A stretch of 64,000 bases of DNA, from positions 1 through 64,000 of the forward strand of contig JAVBYJ010000019.1 in assembly GCA_030824075.1 (NCBI GenBank). The letters run 5' to 3'. The DNA is from Geothrix sp. (GTDB lineage: Bacteria; Acidobacteriota; Holophagae; Holophagales; Holophagaceae). Position numbers and translations under genes: made by a program. The first letter of the stretch is position 1; each line of letters begins with the position of its first letter. This document shows, piece by piece, positions 11,515 to 18,720 of this stretch. The notes under the pieces were generated by a model. That model ran no database searches and was not told the origin of the DNA. It saw only the letters and a list, made by a program, of their open reading frames with translations.

Positions 11515-11706
11515 GGTGGTGGACCGGTCTCCGGACTCGCACGCGACAGGGGCCTTTCAGCTCCCCCCGATCCTTCCCAGGACGATTCCCAGTGGCTCGG
11601 GCTTGAGGTCTCACGCGGACTCCCGGGTGGGAGCGCGTGGTGCATACCGTTGCGGGGCAGCGCAGGAATCTCACCTGCTTCCCGAACATCCAACACGAAA
11701 TGTCAG
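11515..11706 (-). promoter_or_regulatory. Cobalamin (AdoCbl) riboswitch
   Basis: Read on the minus strand, the leader contains GGTGAGATTCCTGCGCTG, CCCCGCAACGGTA, GAGCCACTGGGAA, CTGGGAAGG and, near 11521-11537, the B12 box AGTCCGGAGACCGGTCC, in the order of the cobalamin riboswitch consensus. It ends about 80 bases before the TonB receptor start. Binding of a cobalamin should shut off the uptake operon. The region is GC-rich and has no clear U-tract, so control at translation is as likely as transcription termination. Confidence 0.95.
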
Positions 11707-11756
11707 AACCTCCAGGGAAGCACGGCGCGGTGAGCCGGTGCAAGTAGAATGGGTCC

Positions 11757-12632
11757 ATGCGAGCACCCATCGGCATCATCGGCGGCAGTGGCCTCTATCA
11801 GATGGAGGGCCTGGCCCTTGATCGGGCGGTGGACGTGGCAACGCCCTTTGGAGCGCCCTCGGGCCCAGTGCACCTGGGCACCCTGGATGGCGCCCCCGTG
11901 GCCTTCCTGGCTCGGCACGGCGAAGGTCACCGCTTCACGCCCAGCGAGGTGAACTACCGGGCGAATCTCTGGGCGCTGAAGTCGCTGGGGGTCGAGCGGC
12001 TGATTTGCGTTTCGGCCGTCGGCAGCCTCCAGGCCCGCCACAAGCCAGGCGAGCTGCGGCTGGTAAGCCAGTTCATCGACAAGACTCGACACCGCAAGGA
12101 CACCTTTTTTGGCGATGGCCTGGTGGCCCATGTGAGTTTTGCAGAACCCACCTGCGCTCAGGTCACCGAGTCGCTGCTGGCATCGGGCCGCGCCCTGGCC
12201 CTGCCCATCACTGGCGAAGCGCTCTACGTGTGCATGGAGGGTCCGGCCTTCTCCACCCGCGCCGAAAGCCGCCTGCATCAGAGCTGGGGCGCGGATCTCA
12301 TCGGCATGACCCAGGTGACCGAGGCCCGCCTCGCCCGCGAAGCTGAGCTTTGCTACGCCTGCATCGCCCTGGTGACGGACTACGATGCCTGGCGCGAAGA
12401 GGAGGAGGGCGTGGACGCCGCCTCGGTGCTGGAGGTCATGCACGCCAACGTGGACAAGGCCCAGCGCCTGCTGCGCCAGGTGGTGCCGGCGCTGTCGGGA
12501 ACAAGACGTCACTGTGCCTGCGGGGAGTCCCTGAAGGCCGCGCTGTTCACCGCACCTGAGGTCGTCACACCCGAGGCCCGGCAGCGGTTGGATCTGCTGG
12601 TGTCGAAGTATGGCTACGGCGTGGCGCGCTGA
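11757..12632 (+). CDS. mtnP: S-methyl-5'-thioadenosine phosphorylase
   Basis: A 291-residue nucleoside phosphorylase starting PIGIIGGSGLYQMEGL, with RHGEGHRFTPSEVNYRAN (phosphate and ribose contacts), EGPAFSTRAES and the base-site motif TDYDAW, which in this family marks methylthioadenosine phosphorylases. It splits MTA into adenine and methylthioribose-1-phosphate in methionine salvage. TAGAAT lies only 6 bases before the ATG and there is no Shine-Dalgarno, so the message may be leaderless. The gene diverges from the riboswitch operon and overlaps the next gene at TGATG. A purine nucleoside phosphorylase role cannot be fully excluded. Confidence 0.9.
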   Translation: MRAPIGIIGGSGLYQMEGLALDRAVDVATPFGAPSGPVHLGTLDGAPVAFLARHGEGHRFTPSEVNYRANLWALKSLGVERLICVSAVGSLQARHKPGELRLVSQFIDKTRHRKDTFFGDGLVAHVSFAEPTCAQVTESLLASGRALALPITGEALYVCMEGPAFSTRAESRLHQSWGADLIGMTQVTEARLAREAELCYACIALVTDYDAWREEEEGVDAASVLEVMHANVDKAQRLLRQVVPALSGTRRHCACGESLKAALFTAPEVVTPEARQRLDLLVSKYGYGVAR

Positions 12633-13159
12633 TGGCTCATCCCAAGAACCAGGGCCCAGCCCAGCCCAGCCCCAAGCTGCAAGCCCTGCTGAAGGATTTC
12701 CAGCAGATCGCCAGCATGTCGGGCTATCTGAATCACTCCTTCGATCCGCCCCAGCTGCGGCTTTTCTTTACGCTCTATGGGCGGGTGATGGTGGCTTCGC
12801 CGGACCAGGGAATGGCGCTCACGCCCCAACTTCAGGCCTGGTGCGAGGCCGTGTCCAACCGCCTGCGCGAGGGCAGTTCAGGCACCATCATGCAGCCCCA
12901 GATCCAAGTCAGCACTCCCCAGACCATGCCTGACGGCCGTGACTACCTGGTGGCCACCATCACCTTCAACACCAAGGTCACCGAGACTTCGTACCTCCGC
13001 ATCCGCACCGCCATCCTCGTCGCCTACCAGGACGCCGTGAAAATGCGGGAGACGGGGTTCAGCCTGGAGGGAGAGGTGCGACCTTCTGACGAAATCCAGG
13101 CCGTCCAGGTCGTCCAGGGTGAACCTGCGCCGCCCGCGGGCGATGTTGGACAGGCTTGA
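12632..13159 (+). CDS. Hypothetical protein, 175 residues
   Basis: A soluble protein coupled to mtnP (its ATG overlaps the mtnP stop). There is no signal peptide and no motif I recognise. A Lys/Pro/Gln-rich start is followed by a helical stretch (residues ~15-75), a central segment rich in beta strands (QIQVSTPQTMPDGRDYLVAT) and a Pro/Ala-rich tail. Codon use matches its neighbours. The function is unknown. Confidence 0.75.
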   Translation: MAHPKNQGPAQPSPKLQALLKDFQQIASMSGYLNHSFDPPQLRLFFTLYGRVMVASPDQGMALTPQLQAWCEAVSNRLREGSSGTIMQPQIQVSTPQTMPDGRDYLVATITFNTKVTETSYLRIRTAILVAYQDAVKMRETGFSLEGEVRPSDEIQAVQVVQGEPAPPAGDVGQA

Positions 13160-13170
13160 TCAGGCCGCTC

Positions 13171-13605
13171 ATGACTACCCCCATCTCGGGTCTCGCCAAG
13201 CTGCTCCGATCCATGGCGCCGGTGCTCCACGAGGGCGTCTACGTATTTGCTTGCTTGCCCCATGACGCCGAGGTGAACACCTTGGCGCCGATCGCGATTT
13301 TCCGGGAAGCGGAAGGGATCACGGTGGTCGTCGAGGAAGAGGCCGCGAAACGGCACGGGCTGACGATTCTTTTCCGTGCGGCCTGGATCACCCTTTCGGT
13401 TCACTCGGATCTGCAGGCGGTGGGCCTCACGGCCGCTTTCTCAGGCGCGCTTGCCGAAGCGGGGATCAGCTGCAACGTCATGGCGGGAGCCTTCCACGAC
13501 CACCTCTTCGTCCCAGTAGAGATGACCCGAGAAACCCTGGCGGTGCTGAGGAACCTTCAATCGGGTTCGGCCCATGTCCGTGCACGAGGCCGATCAAACC
13601 AGTGA
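13171..13605 (+). CDS. ACT-domain protein (COG3602-like)
   Basis: About 144 residues from the ATG at 13171 (an upstream TTG at 13156 overlaps the preceding stop). The pattern of a short N-terminal segment, then ITVVVEEEAAKRHGL, then WITLSVHSDLQAVGLTAAFSGALAEAGISCNVMAGAFHDHLFVP is that of small stand-alone ACT-domain proteins, in which two ACT-like folds bind a small ligand. The second half is the clearest. The ligand is unknown. It is probably cotranscribed with the two genes before it. Confidence 0.75.
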   Translation: MTTPISGLAKLLRSMAPVLHEGVYVFACLPHDAEVNTLAPIAIFREAEGITVVVEEEAAKRHGLTILFRAAWITLSVHSDLQAVGLTAAFSGALAEAGISCNVMAGAFHDHLFVPVEMTRETLAVLRNLQSGSAHVRARGRSNQ

Positions 13606-13680
13606 TAAAAAGCCCGGTTCCCACCGGCCAAGCCGAGCCCATCGGTATCCTGTAGCCATCTCCCATGCGAGGGTTCTGGA

Positions 13681-14526
13681 ATGACCATGCATCGTTGCCT
13701 CCTCGCCTGTCGTCCAGTGGTTCTGCTCCTGGTGGCAGCCACCGGCTCGGGAATCAGCGCCGCCGAACCAACAGCGCTTCCCTTCAAACCCTCCCCGGTT
13801 CCCGGCGGCGTGGCCCTCGTCCCCATCAAGGGAACCGGGACCACCCCCAAGGTGACCTACCGCGGCGAGCCGGTGCTTCTGCGGCGTGCGGCCAAGGGCT
13901 GGGTGGCGGTGGTGGGGATCCCGCTGAGTGCGAAGCCGGGGCGGGACACCCTGGAGGTGGGCGGTCATGCGGTCTCCTTCACCATCAAGCCCAAGCGCTA
14001 CCCCGAGCAGCGCGTGCGCCTGGACAACCAGCGCCTCGTGACCCCCAACCCTGAGGACGAGGCGCGCATCGCGAAGGAACAGGCCCTCATGGGGCCAGCC
14101 TGGAAGGCCCGGCCTGAAGGCGTGATCCCGTCGCTGAGCTTCGGCTCGCCCACGCCGGGGGCCCTGACAGCCTCCTTCGGCATGCGCCGGATCTTCAACG
14201 GCCAGCCCCGGTCACCGCACTCGGGCCTGGACATCCGGGCGCCCCAGGGCCAGGCGGTGCGGGCCCCTGCGGCGGGTGTGGTGGTGCTGACGGGCGACTT
14301 TTTCTACAGTGGCAACGCGGTCTTCCTGGCCCACGGCGAGGGGGTGGTCAGCCTCTTTGCCCACCTGTCGAAGGTCACGGTGAAGCAGGGGGAAGTGGTC
14401 CAAGCGGGCGACCGGCTGGGCGAGGTCGGCAAGACCGGGCGCGCCACCGGTCCCCACCTGCACTGGTCCCTCAGCCTCAACAACGCCCGCGTGGATCCCG
14501 GGATCTTCCTCAGGAGTCACCCATGA
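13681..14526 (+). CDS. Secreted M23-family metallopeptidase
   Basis: A 281-residue exported protein: signal peptide (residues 1-~24), a beta-rich N-domain (~30-130) and a LytM/M23 domain with HSGLDIRAPQGQAVRAPAAG (first Zn ligands His and Asp) and HLHW (the HxH motif) near 262. It would cut peptidoglycan cross-bridges, or act as an amidase activator if inactive; the zinc ligands look intact. Its stop overlaps the ATG of the cupin gene. Confidence 0.9.
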   Translation: MTMHRCLLACRPVVLLLVAATGSGISAAEPTALPFKPSPVPGGVALVPIKGTGTTPKVTYRGEPVLLRRAAKGWVAVVGIPLSAKPGRDTLEVGGHAVSFTIKPKRYPEQRVRLDNQRLVTPNPEDEARIAKEQALMGPAWKARPEGVIPSLSFGSPTPGALTASFGMRRIFNGQPRSPHSGLDIRAPQGQAVRAPAAGVVVLTGDFFYSGNAVFLAHGEGVVSLFAHLSKVTVKQGEVVQAGDRLGEVGKTGRATGPHLHWSLSLNNARVDPGIFLRSHP

Positions 14527-14879
14527 TCCGAAGGCTCTCGGAATTGCCGGTGGAGGCCAAGGTCCACATCCGTGGTGGTGTGGGCGCAGGCACAGGCGTG
14601 GACTTGCTCAAGCTGGGCGAAATGGCGGGCGTCCTCAGCCTGGGTCGCATCACCCTGGAACCCGGAGCCACCATCGGGGAACATGCCCATCCCAACACGG
14701 AGGACCTCTACTTGATCCTGGAGGGCCGGGGCCTGGGAATCCTTGATGGCGAGCGCTTTCCGGTGGGCCCCGGCGACCTGTTCCTGGTCAAGGCGGGGGG
14801 CAGCCACGGGCTGATCAACGACTCGAATGGCCCCCTGACGTTCCTGGGGCTGCTCACGCGGCCATTGGGAAACAACTAG
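14523..14879 (+). CDS. Small cupin-domain protein
   Basis: A 118-residue single-domain cupin. Motif 1 is GEHAHPNTEDLYLILEGRG (two His and a Glu as likely metal ligands, about residues 57-75) and motif 2 is PGDLFLVKAGGSHGLIN. It overlaps the M23 gene by ATGA, so the two are cotranslated. Small cupins of this kind are sugar-binding or dioxygenase-like proteins; the ligand cannot be told. Confidence 0.85.
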   Translation: MIRRLSELPVEAKVHIRGGVGAGTGVDLLKLGEMAGVLSLGRITLEPGATIGEHAHPNTEDLYLILEGRGLGILDGERFPVGPGDLFLVKAGGSHGLINDSNGPLTFLGLLTRPLGNN

Positions 14880-15802
14880 CGACCTTCTCTTGCGTGTCCC
14901 TTGGTCTGCACGAGAATCACGCCGACGATGGCGATGGCGCCGCCCACGACTGTGAGAAACGCGGGCAGCTCGCCGAGCCACACCCAGGCGATGAAGCTGG
15001 CGATCACCGGCGAGAGGTAGAGGAAGCTCGACAGCAGGGAGGCGGGCATCCGGGCGAGGGCGTAGTTCCACAGGACGTAGGCGATGGCCGCCGGGAAGAT
15101 GCCTAGGTAGATCACGGCGAAGGTGGCGGGTGGCGCGGCCATGGGGAAGCGGCGGATCAGCCCGGGCAGAAAGATGAGCAGGGGCAGGGTGCCCGCCCAG
15201 ATCGAATAGCAGGTGAATTCGAGGGCGGCATAGCGCCGGAGATGCTGCTTCGACAGGATGGAGTAGATGGCGGCGACCCCGGCGGAAAGCAGGATGAGCA
15301 GGGCTCCGGGGGTGAAGCGGAGGCCCTTGCCGCCGCTGAGGGCAATCAGCGACACCCCCGCAAAGGCGAGCAGGATGCCGCCCCATCCGATCCGCGTCAG
15401 GCGCTCCTTCAAGAACAGCGTCGAAAGCAGCGCGGTGAAGACGGGTCCGGCGGAGATGAGCAGCGAGGCGGCCCCGGCGTTGACCGTCACCTCCCCGAAG
15501 TTCAGGGCGACATGGTAGACGCTGATGCCCAGGAAGCCCGCGAGGCCGATCTGGGGAAGATCCGAGCGGGCGGGCAAGCGCATCCGCGTCGCCACGGCAA
15601 ACAGGGCCAGCACCGTGGAGGCAGTTCCGAACCGCAGCAGGGCCAGCTCACCAGGGCCGTAGCCATCGGCGCCGACGCCTCCTCCGGGCGTGAGTCGCAT
15701 ACCGGCCCGGATGCCCGCGAAGGCGGAGGCCCACAGCAGCAGCACGCCCACGATGGCCAGCCAGGTCCGGGGTTCGCGTTTCCACATCATGCGTTTCAAC
15801 AT
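14876..15802 (-). CDS. EamA/DMT-family transporter
   Basis: A 308-residue membrane protein with ten predicted segments in two EamA halves (about 14-155 and 165-300) and the usual positive loop after segment two (ATRMRLPARSDLP). It is a drug/metabolite exporter of unknown substrate. Its end overlaps the convergent cupin gene by four bases. ATGs at 15802, 15790 and 15787 are possible; the first keeps the Lys/Arg-rich N-terminus. Confidence 0.88.
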   Translation of the reverse strand: MLKRMMWKREPRTWLAIVGVLLLWASAFAGIRAGMRLTPGGGVGADGYGPGELALLRFGTASTVLALFAVATRMRLPARSDLPQIGLAGFLGISVYHVALNFGEVTVNAGAASLLISAGPVFTALLSTLFLKERLTRIGWGGILLAFAGVSLIALSGGKGLRFTPGALLILLSAGVAAIYSILSKQHLRRYAALEFTCYSIWAGTLPLLIFLPGLIRRFPMAAPPATFAVIYLGIFPAAIAYVLWNYALARMPASLLSSFLYLSPVIASFIAWVWLGELPAFLTVVGGAIAIVGVILVQTKGHAREGR

Positions 15803-15822
15803 AGCAGCCGTGCTGGGCCGGG

Positions 15823-15998
15823 TTACCGCCAGACCCTGGCGATGACATCCGCGAGCTGTTCCAGGCGGTGGAAGCGGTCGGACAGGGCTCGATCCAGCTG
15901 CCGCAGATCCGTGGTCACCCGGACTTCCGCCTGCTGGTCTGGGTCAGGCCGATCCCGGCCAGCAGGGAGCCTGCCGCCACCACGAGCGCGTGGAGCAT
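15823..15998 (-). pseudogene. Possible small membrane protein gene, frameshifted
   Basis: From an ATG at 15998 one frame reads MLHALVVAAGSLLAGIGL, a good membrane segment, then stops after about 27 codons. The neighbouring frame continues with a charged helical stretch (DLRQLDRALSDRFHRLEQLA) and ends at the TAA at 15823-15825. Together they look like one ~58-residue membrane-plus-coiled-coil protein broken near 15940, either by a real frameshift or by a sequence error. It lies just after the rdgB stop. The evidence is the composition of the two frames only. Confidence 0.35.
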
Positions 15999-16034
15999 CA
16001 CCAGCTCACGGATGAGGATTGCGCCGGAAGCACT

Positions 16035-16640
16035 TCATGACGACCCGCCGAGCCGGGCCCGCAGGGCCGCGCAGGCCCGCGCCCGGTGGCTGAGGGTGTG
16101 CTTGGTGTCAGAGGGCAGTTCGCCGAAGGTCTGATCGTAGCCATCCGGGATGAAGATGGGGTCATAGCCGAACCCGCCTTGACCACGGTGGTCGAAGGCC
16201 AGCGTTCCTTCCACGGTGCCGCTGACGGTGAAGGGTTCGCCGTGCAGGCGGCCGGGCATGGGCGCAAAGGCCAGCACGCAGACGAATCGCGCGGTGCGAT
16301 CCGCGTCTTCGGGCAGCAGGGCCAGCAGGCGGTGGTTCTTGTCGCGGTAGGAGGACAGGTCCGGTGCAAAGCGGGCACTCAGGACACCGGGGCCACCCCA
16401 GAGGGCGTCCACACACAGCCCAGAGTCATCGGCCAGCACCCCATCCACAGCCTCCGTGCCGTGTTCGAGCCACCAGGCTTTCGCCCCCTCGGCCTTCTGC
16501 AGCGCGTTGTCCTGGAAAAAGGCGCCAGTCTCGGGCAAGGAGGGCGCGTCCGAGGGCCAGGGAACCAAGTCAAACCCTGCGAGAAGCTGGCGAAATTCCG
16601 CCAGCTTTCCTTGATTGGAAGAAGCCAGGAGGATTTTCAT
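16035..16640 (-). CDS. rdgB: XTP/dITP diphosphatase (RdgB/HAM1)
   Basis: A 201-residue Maf/HAM1-type nucleotide pyrophosphatase: substrate-binding start LLASSNQGKLAEF, metal site ADDSGLCVDAL, GYDPIFIPDGYDQTFGEL and the C-terminal SHRARA. It cleans dITP/XTP from the nucleotide pool. Its start codon overlaps (ATGA) the stop of an upstream mini-frame that begins with a copy of its own first ~40 codons, so its translation may be coupled to that frame. Confidence 0.95.
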   Translation of the reverse strand: MKILLASSNQGKLAEFRQLLAGFDLVPWPSDAPSLPETGAFFQDNALQKAEGAKAWWLEHGTEAVDGVLADDSGLCVDALWGGPGVLSARFAPDLSSYRDKNHRLLALLPEDADRTARFVCVLAFAPMPGRLHGEPFTVSGTVEGTLAFDHRGQGGFGYDPIFIPDGYDQTFGELPSDTKHTLSHRARACAALRARLGGSS

Positions 16641-16858
16641 GGCGTGCCCGCGATGGTGTGACCGAAAGGAATGCCGGAGTGGAAAGCCATCGAGTTGGAG
16701 GTCTCGCGTATCGCCGAAGGCGATACCGAGAAAAAGGCGCGGGTCTCAGGCAAGGAGGGCGCGTCCGAGGGCCAGGGAACCAAGTCAAACCCTGCGAGAA
16801 GCTGGCGAAATTCCGCCAGCTTCCCTTGATTGGAAGAAGCCAGGAGGATCTTCAGCAT
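16637..16858 (-). pseudogene. Truncated 5' copy of rdgB fused to a shared palindromic element
   Basis: Bases 16730-16858 repeat bases 16515-16640 with few changes (including three extra bases that give MLKILL instead of MKILL). After the breakpoint the frame runs into the palindromic element at 16700-16729, read as SVSPSAIRET, then about 20 unrelated residues, and stops at TGA overlapping the rdgB ATG. The whole reads as a 73-residue frame. No good ribosome site precedes it. It may be a leader peptide coupled to rdgB or simply debris from a duplication. Confidence 0.8.
16700..16729 (-). repeat. AIRE palindromic element, copy 1
   Basis: The core GTATCGCC-TTC-GGCGATAC is followed by GCGAGACC on the minus strand. 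It matches 18019-18048 at 29 of 30 positions, and its right half matches 38525-38543. It sits exactly at the breakpoint of the truncated rdgB copy. Confidence 0.85.
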
Positions 16859-16882
16859 GGAGGCACCATCGGCATGAAAAGG

Positions 16883-16962
16883 TAAGGATGAACCACAGAT
16901 GACGCAGATAGGTGTCGCAGAATCCGCGGTTTTTCATCGGCCTGGATCGGTGAAACCTGCGG
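16883..16962. repeat. CACAGAT-type dispersed repeat, copy 1
   Basis: The sequence contains GAACCACAGATGACGCAGAT near 16889 and, facing it, inverted relatives (GAATCCGCGGTTTTTCAT and GAAACCTGCGGTTC). It resembles the ends of the element at 45040-45225. Short repeats of this wording are scattered in many bacterial genomes. No coding potential is visible. Confidence 0.6.
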
Positions 16963-16974
16963 TTCAACCTTCTT

Positions 16975-17979
16975 TCAGCACCCCACGACCTCGGTGTACC
17001 AGCTGCGCGCCCGCTCGGGGGTCATCGGGCCGTGGATGAGGGCACGGCCGTCGGCAAAGAGGGTAATCTCGTCGGCGCCATCGCGGCCCTTGAGCATCAT
17101 TCCGGCCTGCTTCCAGGGGCTGTGGGTGCGGCTTTCGAGCCGGGTCTTCAGGACCTGCAGGTCGAGCTTCCCGGGGGGGTTCACGCGGACCTGGACACCC
17201 TCCAGACCGCAGAGCGGGCTGGCTTTGAGGCTCCAGCGCGCGTCCAGAAATTCGGTGATCCTGCCCGTGCAGAAGCGGCAACGGGTCTTGGGAGGCTGCA
17301 GGAACTGGCGCTCATCGTTCCAGAAATCGAACCGCACCAGGTCGGTGTGGGGTGCTCGCCCCGTGAGGACCTTCATGGCTTCGAGCGCCGCCCAGCTCGC
17401 GATGATGCCCACGGCAGGGCCCAGCACCCCCGCGCTGTCGCAGGTATCCACATCGCCGCCGGCCGGGGGCTCCTCGATGAGGCAGCGCAGGCAGGGGGTG
17501 TGCGGCGGGTTCAGGGGCCAGATCACGCCTTCGCCGCCAATGGCTCCGGCGTAGATCCAGGGTGTGCCCGTCAGGATGGCCACGTCGTTGATGAGGAAGC
17601 GGGCCTCGAAGTTGTCGGTGCCGTCGCAGATGAGGTCGTAGCCCGAGAGCAGCTCGCGGGCGTTGCCGCTGGTGAGGTCGGCCACCACGGGTTTCAGCGC
17701 GATGGTGGAGTTGGCCTCCGCCAGGCGTTCGGCCGCCACCTCAGCTTTAGGGCGGCCCAGGTCCGTTTCACCGTAGAGCAGCTGCCGCTGGAGGTTCGAG
17801 GTCTCCACCAGGTCGCGGTCGATGAGCGTGAGATGCCCCACGCCCGCCCGCGCCAGCCAGGGCGCGATGACGGATCCGAGGGCGCCGAGGCCCAGCACCG
17901 CCACGCGCTTGGAACGCAAAGCCTCATCTGCCTCACGGCCGAGAAAGATGCGCTGCTTGGCGTAGCGGTCGATGGTCAT
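16975..17979 (-). CDS. ThiF/MoeB/HesA-family adenylyltransferase
   Basis: A 334-residue E1-like enzyme: Rossmann start VLGLGALGSVIAPWLARAG (about 30), the ATP-contact Arg in SNLQRQLLYGETD, DGTDNFEARFLIND, and paired zinc Cys CLRC (~168) and CRFC (~235). It adenylates the C-terminal Gly of a ubiquitin-like sulfur carrier (ThiS or MoaD). The last ~80 residues form an extra C-terminal domain beyond the plain MoeB core. No carrier gene lies nearby, so thiamine and molybdopterin roles cannot be separated; thiC is 14 kb away. A truncated copy of its 5' end lies upstream. Confidence 0.87.
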   Translation of the reverse strand: MTIDRYAKQRIFLGREADEALRSKRVAVLGLGALGSVIAPWLARAGVGHLTLIDRDLVETSNLQRQLLYGETDLGRPKAEVAAERLAEANSTIALKPVVADLTSGNARELLSGYDLICDGTDNFEARFLINDVAILTGTPWIYAGAIGGEGVIWPLNPPHTPCLRCLIEEPPAGGDVDTCDSAGVLGPAVGIIASWAALEAMKVLTGRAPHTDLVRFDFWNDERQFLQPPKTRCRFCTGRITEFLDARWSLKASPLCGLEGVQVRVNPPGKLDLQVLKTRLESRTHSPWKQAGMMLKGRDGADEITLFADGRALIHGPMTPERARSWYTEVVGC

Positions 17980-17988
17980 GCCAGAGAC

Positions 17989-18081
17989 CTAGGCAGGGAA
18001 AGGGGGAAAAGGTGCGAAGGCCTCGCGTATCGCCGAAGGCGATACCGATAAGATGCGCTGCTTGGCGTAGCGGCTGGGCAC
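17989..18081 (-). pseudogene. Truncated 5' copy of the ThiF/MoeB gene fused to the AIRE element
   Basis: A 30-residue frame from GTG 18081 (GAGG seven bases upstream) to TAG 17989. Residues 4-10 (RYAKQRI) come from a 24-base exact copy (18050-18073) of the ThiF/MoeB gene's own start (17945-17968). The frame then reads SVSPSAIREA from the palindromic element and ends nine bases before the intact ATG at 17979. A terminator lies just upstream, so the segment with its own TAGACT box may be the promoter and leader of the gene. Confidence 0.7.
18019..18048 (-). repeat. AIRE palindromic element, copy 2
   Basis: Differs from copy 1 (16700-16729) at a single base. The 8-bp arms GTATCGCC/GGCGATAC surround a 3-base loop. 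It sits within two bases of the breakpoint of the truncated ThiF/MoeB copy and is read in the same phase as in the rdgB case. Confidence 0.85.
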
Positions 18082-18103
18082 GGGAAAGCCTCGATCTTCA
18101 GTC

Positions 18104-18133
18104 TAAAAGGAACGGCGCCCCACCGGGGCGCCG
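18104..18133 (-). terminator. Rho-independent terminator of the DUF6941-like gene
   Basis: A CGGCGCCCC/GGGGCGCCG stem (18113-18133) with a T-rich tract (TTCCTTTTA) on the minus strand, 22 bases after the stop at 18155. Confidence 0.75.
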
Positions 18134-18154
18134 CACTGAAGCGTGAAACGCGAC

Positions 18155-18619
18155 TTAGTTTCCAGCCTGTCCGGACTCGGCCATGGCCTTTTCGTACTCG
18201 GCCTGGAGACGGCTGGCATCGGAGATGGCGAACTTGTAGACGTACTCGAAGCGGTCGGCGCCCTTGGTGAGGGCGATGATCACTTCATACACGCCCTCGC
18301 CGGTCACCTCGAAGGGGCTGGCGATGACGTTGAAGGTGCCTTCCTTGGCACCATCGGGGATCTGCACGTCGCTGTCGCGGATCACATCCTTGCGGTCGCC
18401 GGTGGGGCTCACGATGGAGAAGCCGAACTTGAACTGACCGTCCATGCGGGAGAAGCGTGTGTAGAAGCACACCTTGGGCAGGGTGAAGGGGACCTGGGGC
18501 ACCACGATGTGGTGGTCATACAGGCCCATCAGCGAGGTCTTGCCGCCCATCTCCTGGCGGATGTCGTCGCAAAGCAGCGTGAATTCGTGCTTGGGGGCCT
18601 TGATCTGGACTTCTTGCAT
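18155..18619 (-). CDS. DUF6941-like hypothetical protein
   Basis: A 154-residue soluble protein starting at ATG 18619 (MQEVQIKAPKHEF). The segment LLCDDIRQEMGGKTSLMGLY is the signature of a widespread small bacterial family (CDDIRxE...LIGxY) listed as DUF6941. The rest looks like a beta sandwich (FNVIASPFEVTGEGVYEVII). The function is unknown. It is a single gene with its own terminator, divergent from the 5'-nucleotidase. Confidence 0.72.
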   Translation of the reverse strand: MQEVQIKAPKHEFTLLCDDIRQEMGGKTSLMGLYDHHIVVPQVPFTLPKVCFYTRFSRMDGQFKFGFSIVSPTGDRKDVIRDSDVQIPDGAKEGTFNVIASPFEVTGEGVYEVIIALTKGADRFEYVYKFAISDASRLQAEYEKAMAESGQAGN

Positions 18620-18720
18620 GGGGGGCTCCGAAAGAGGGGGCATCCTTGGGTGAAGGGAAAGTTTACCCTTGAAGTCGGTCCCTTCCAACCCTGGGTTGGC
18701 GGAGACACTCTGGAGGCCGC

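Noticed and set aside
11433..11696. N-terminal extension of the TonB receptor frame
   Set aside because: This is cobalamin riboswitch and leader sequence; the signal peptide begins only at about 11432-11447.
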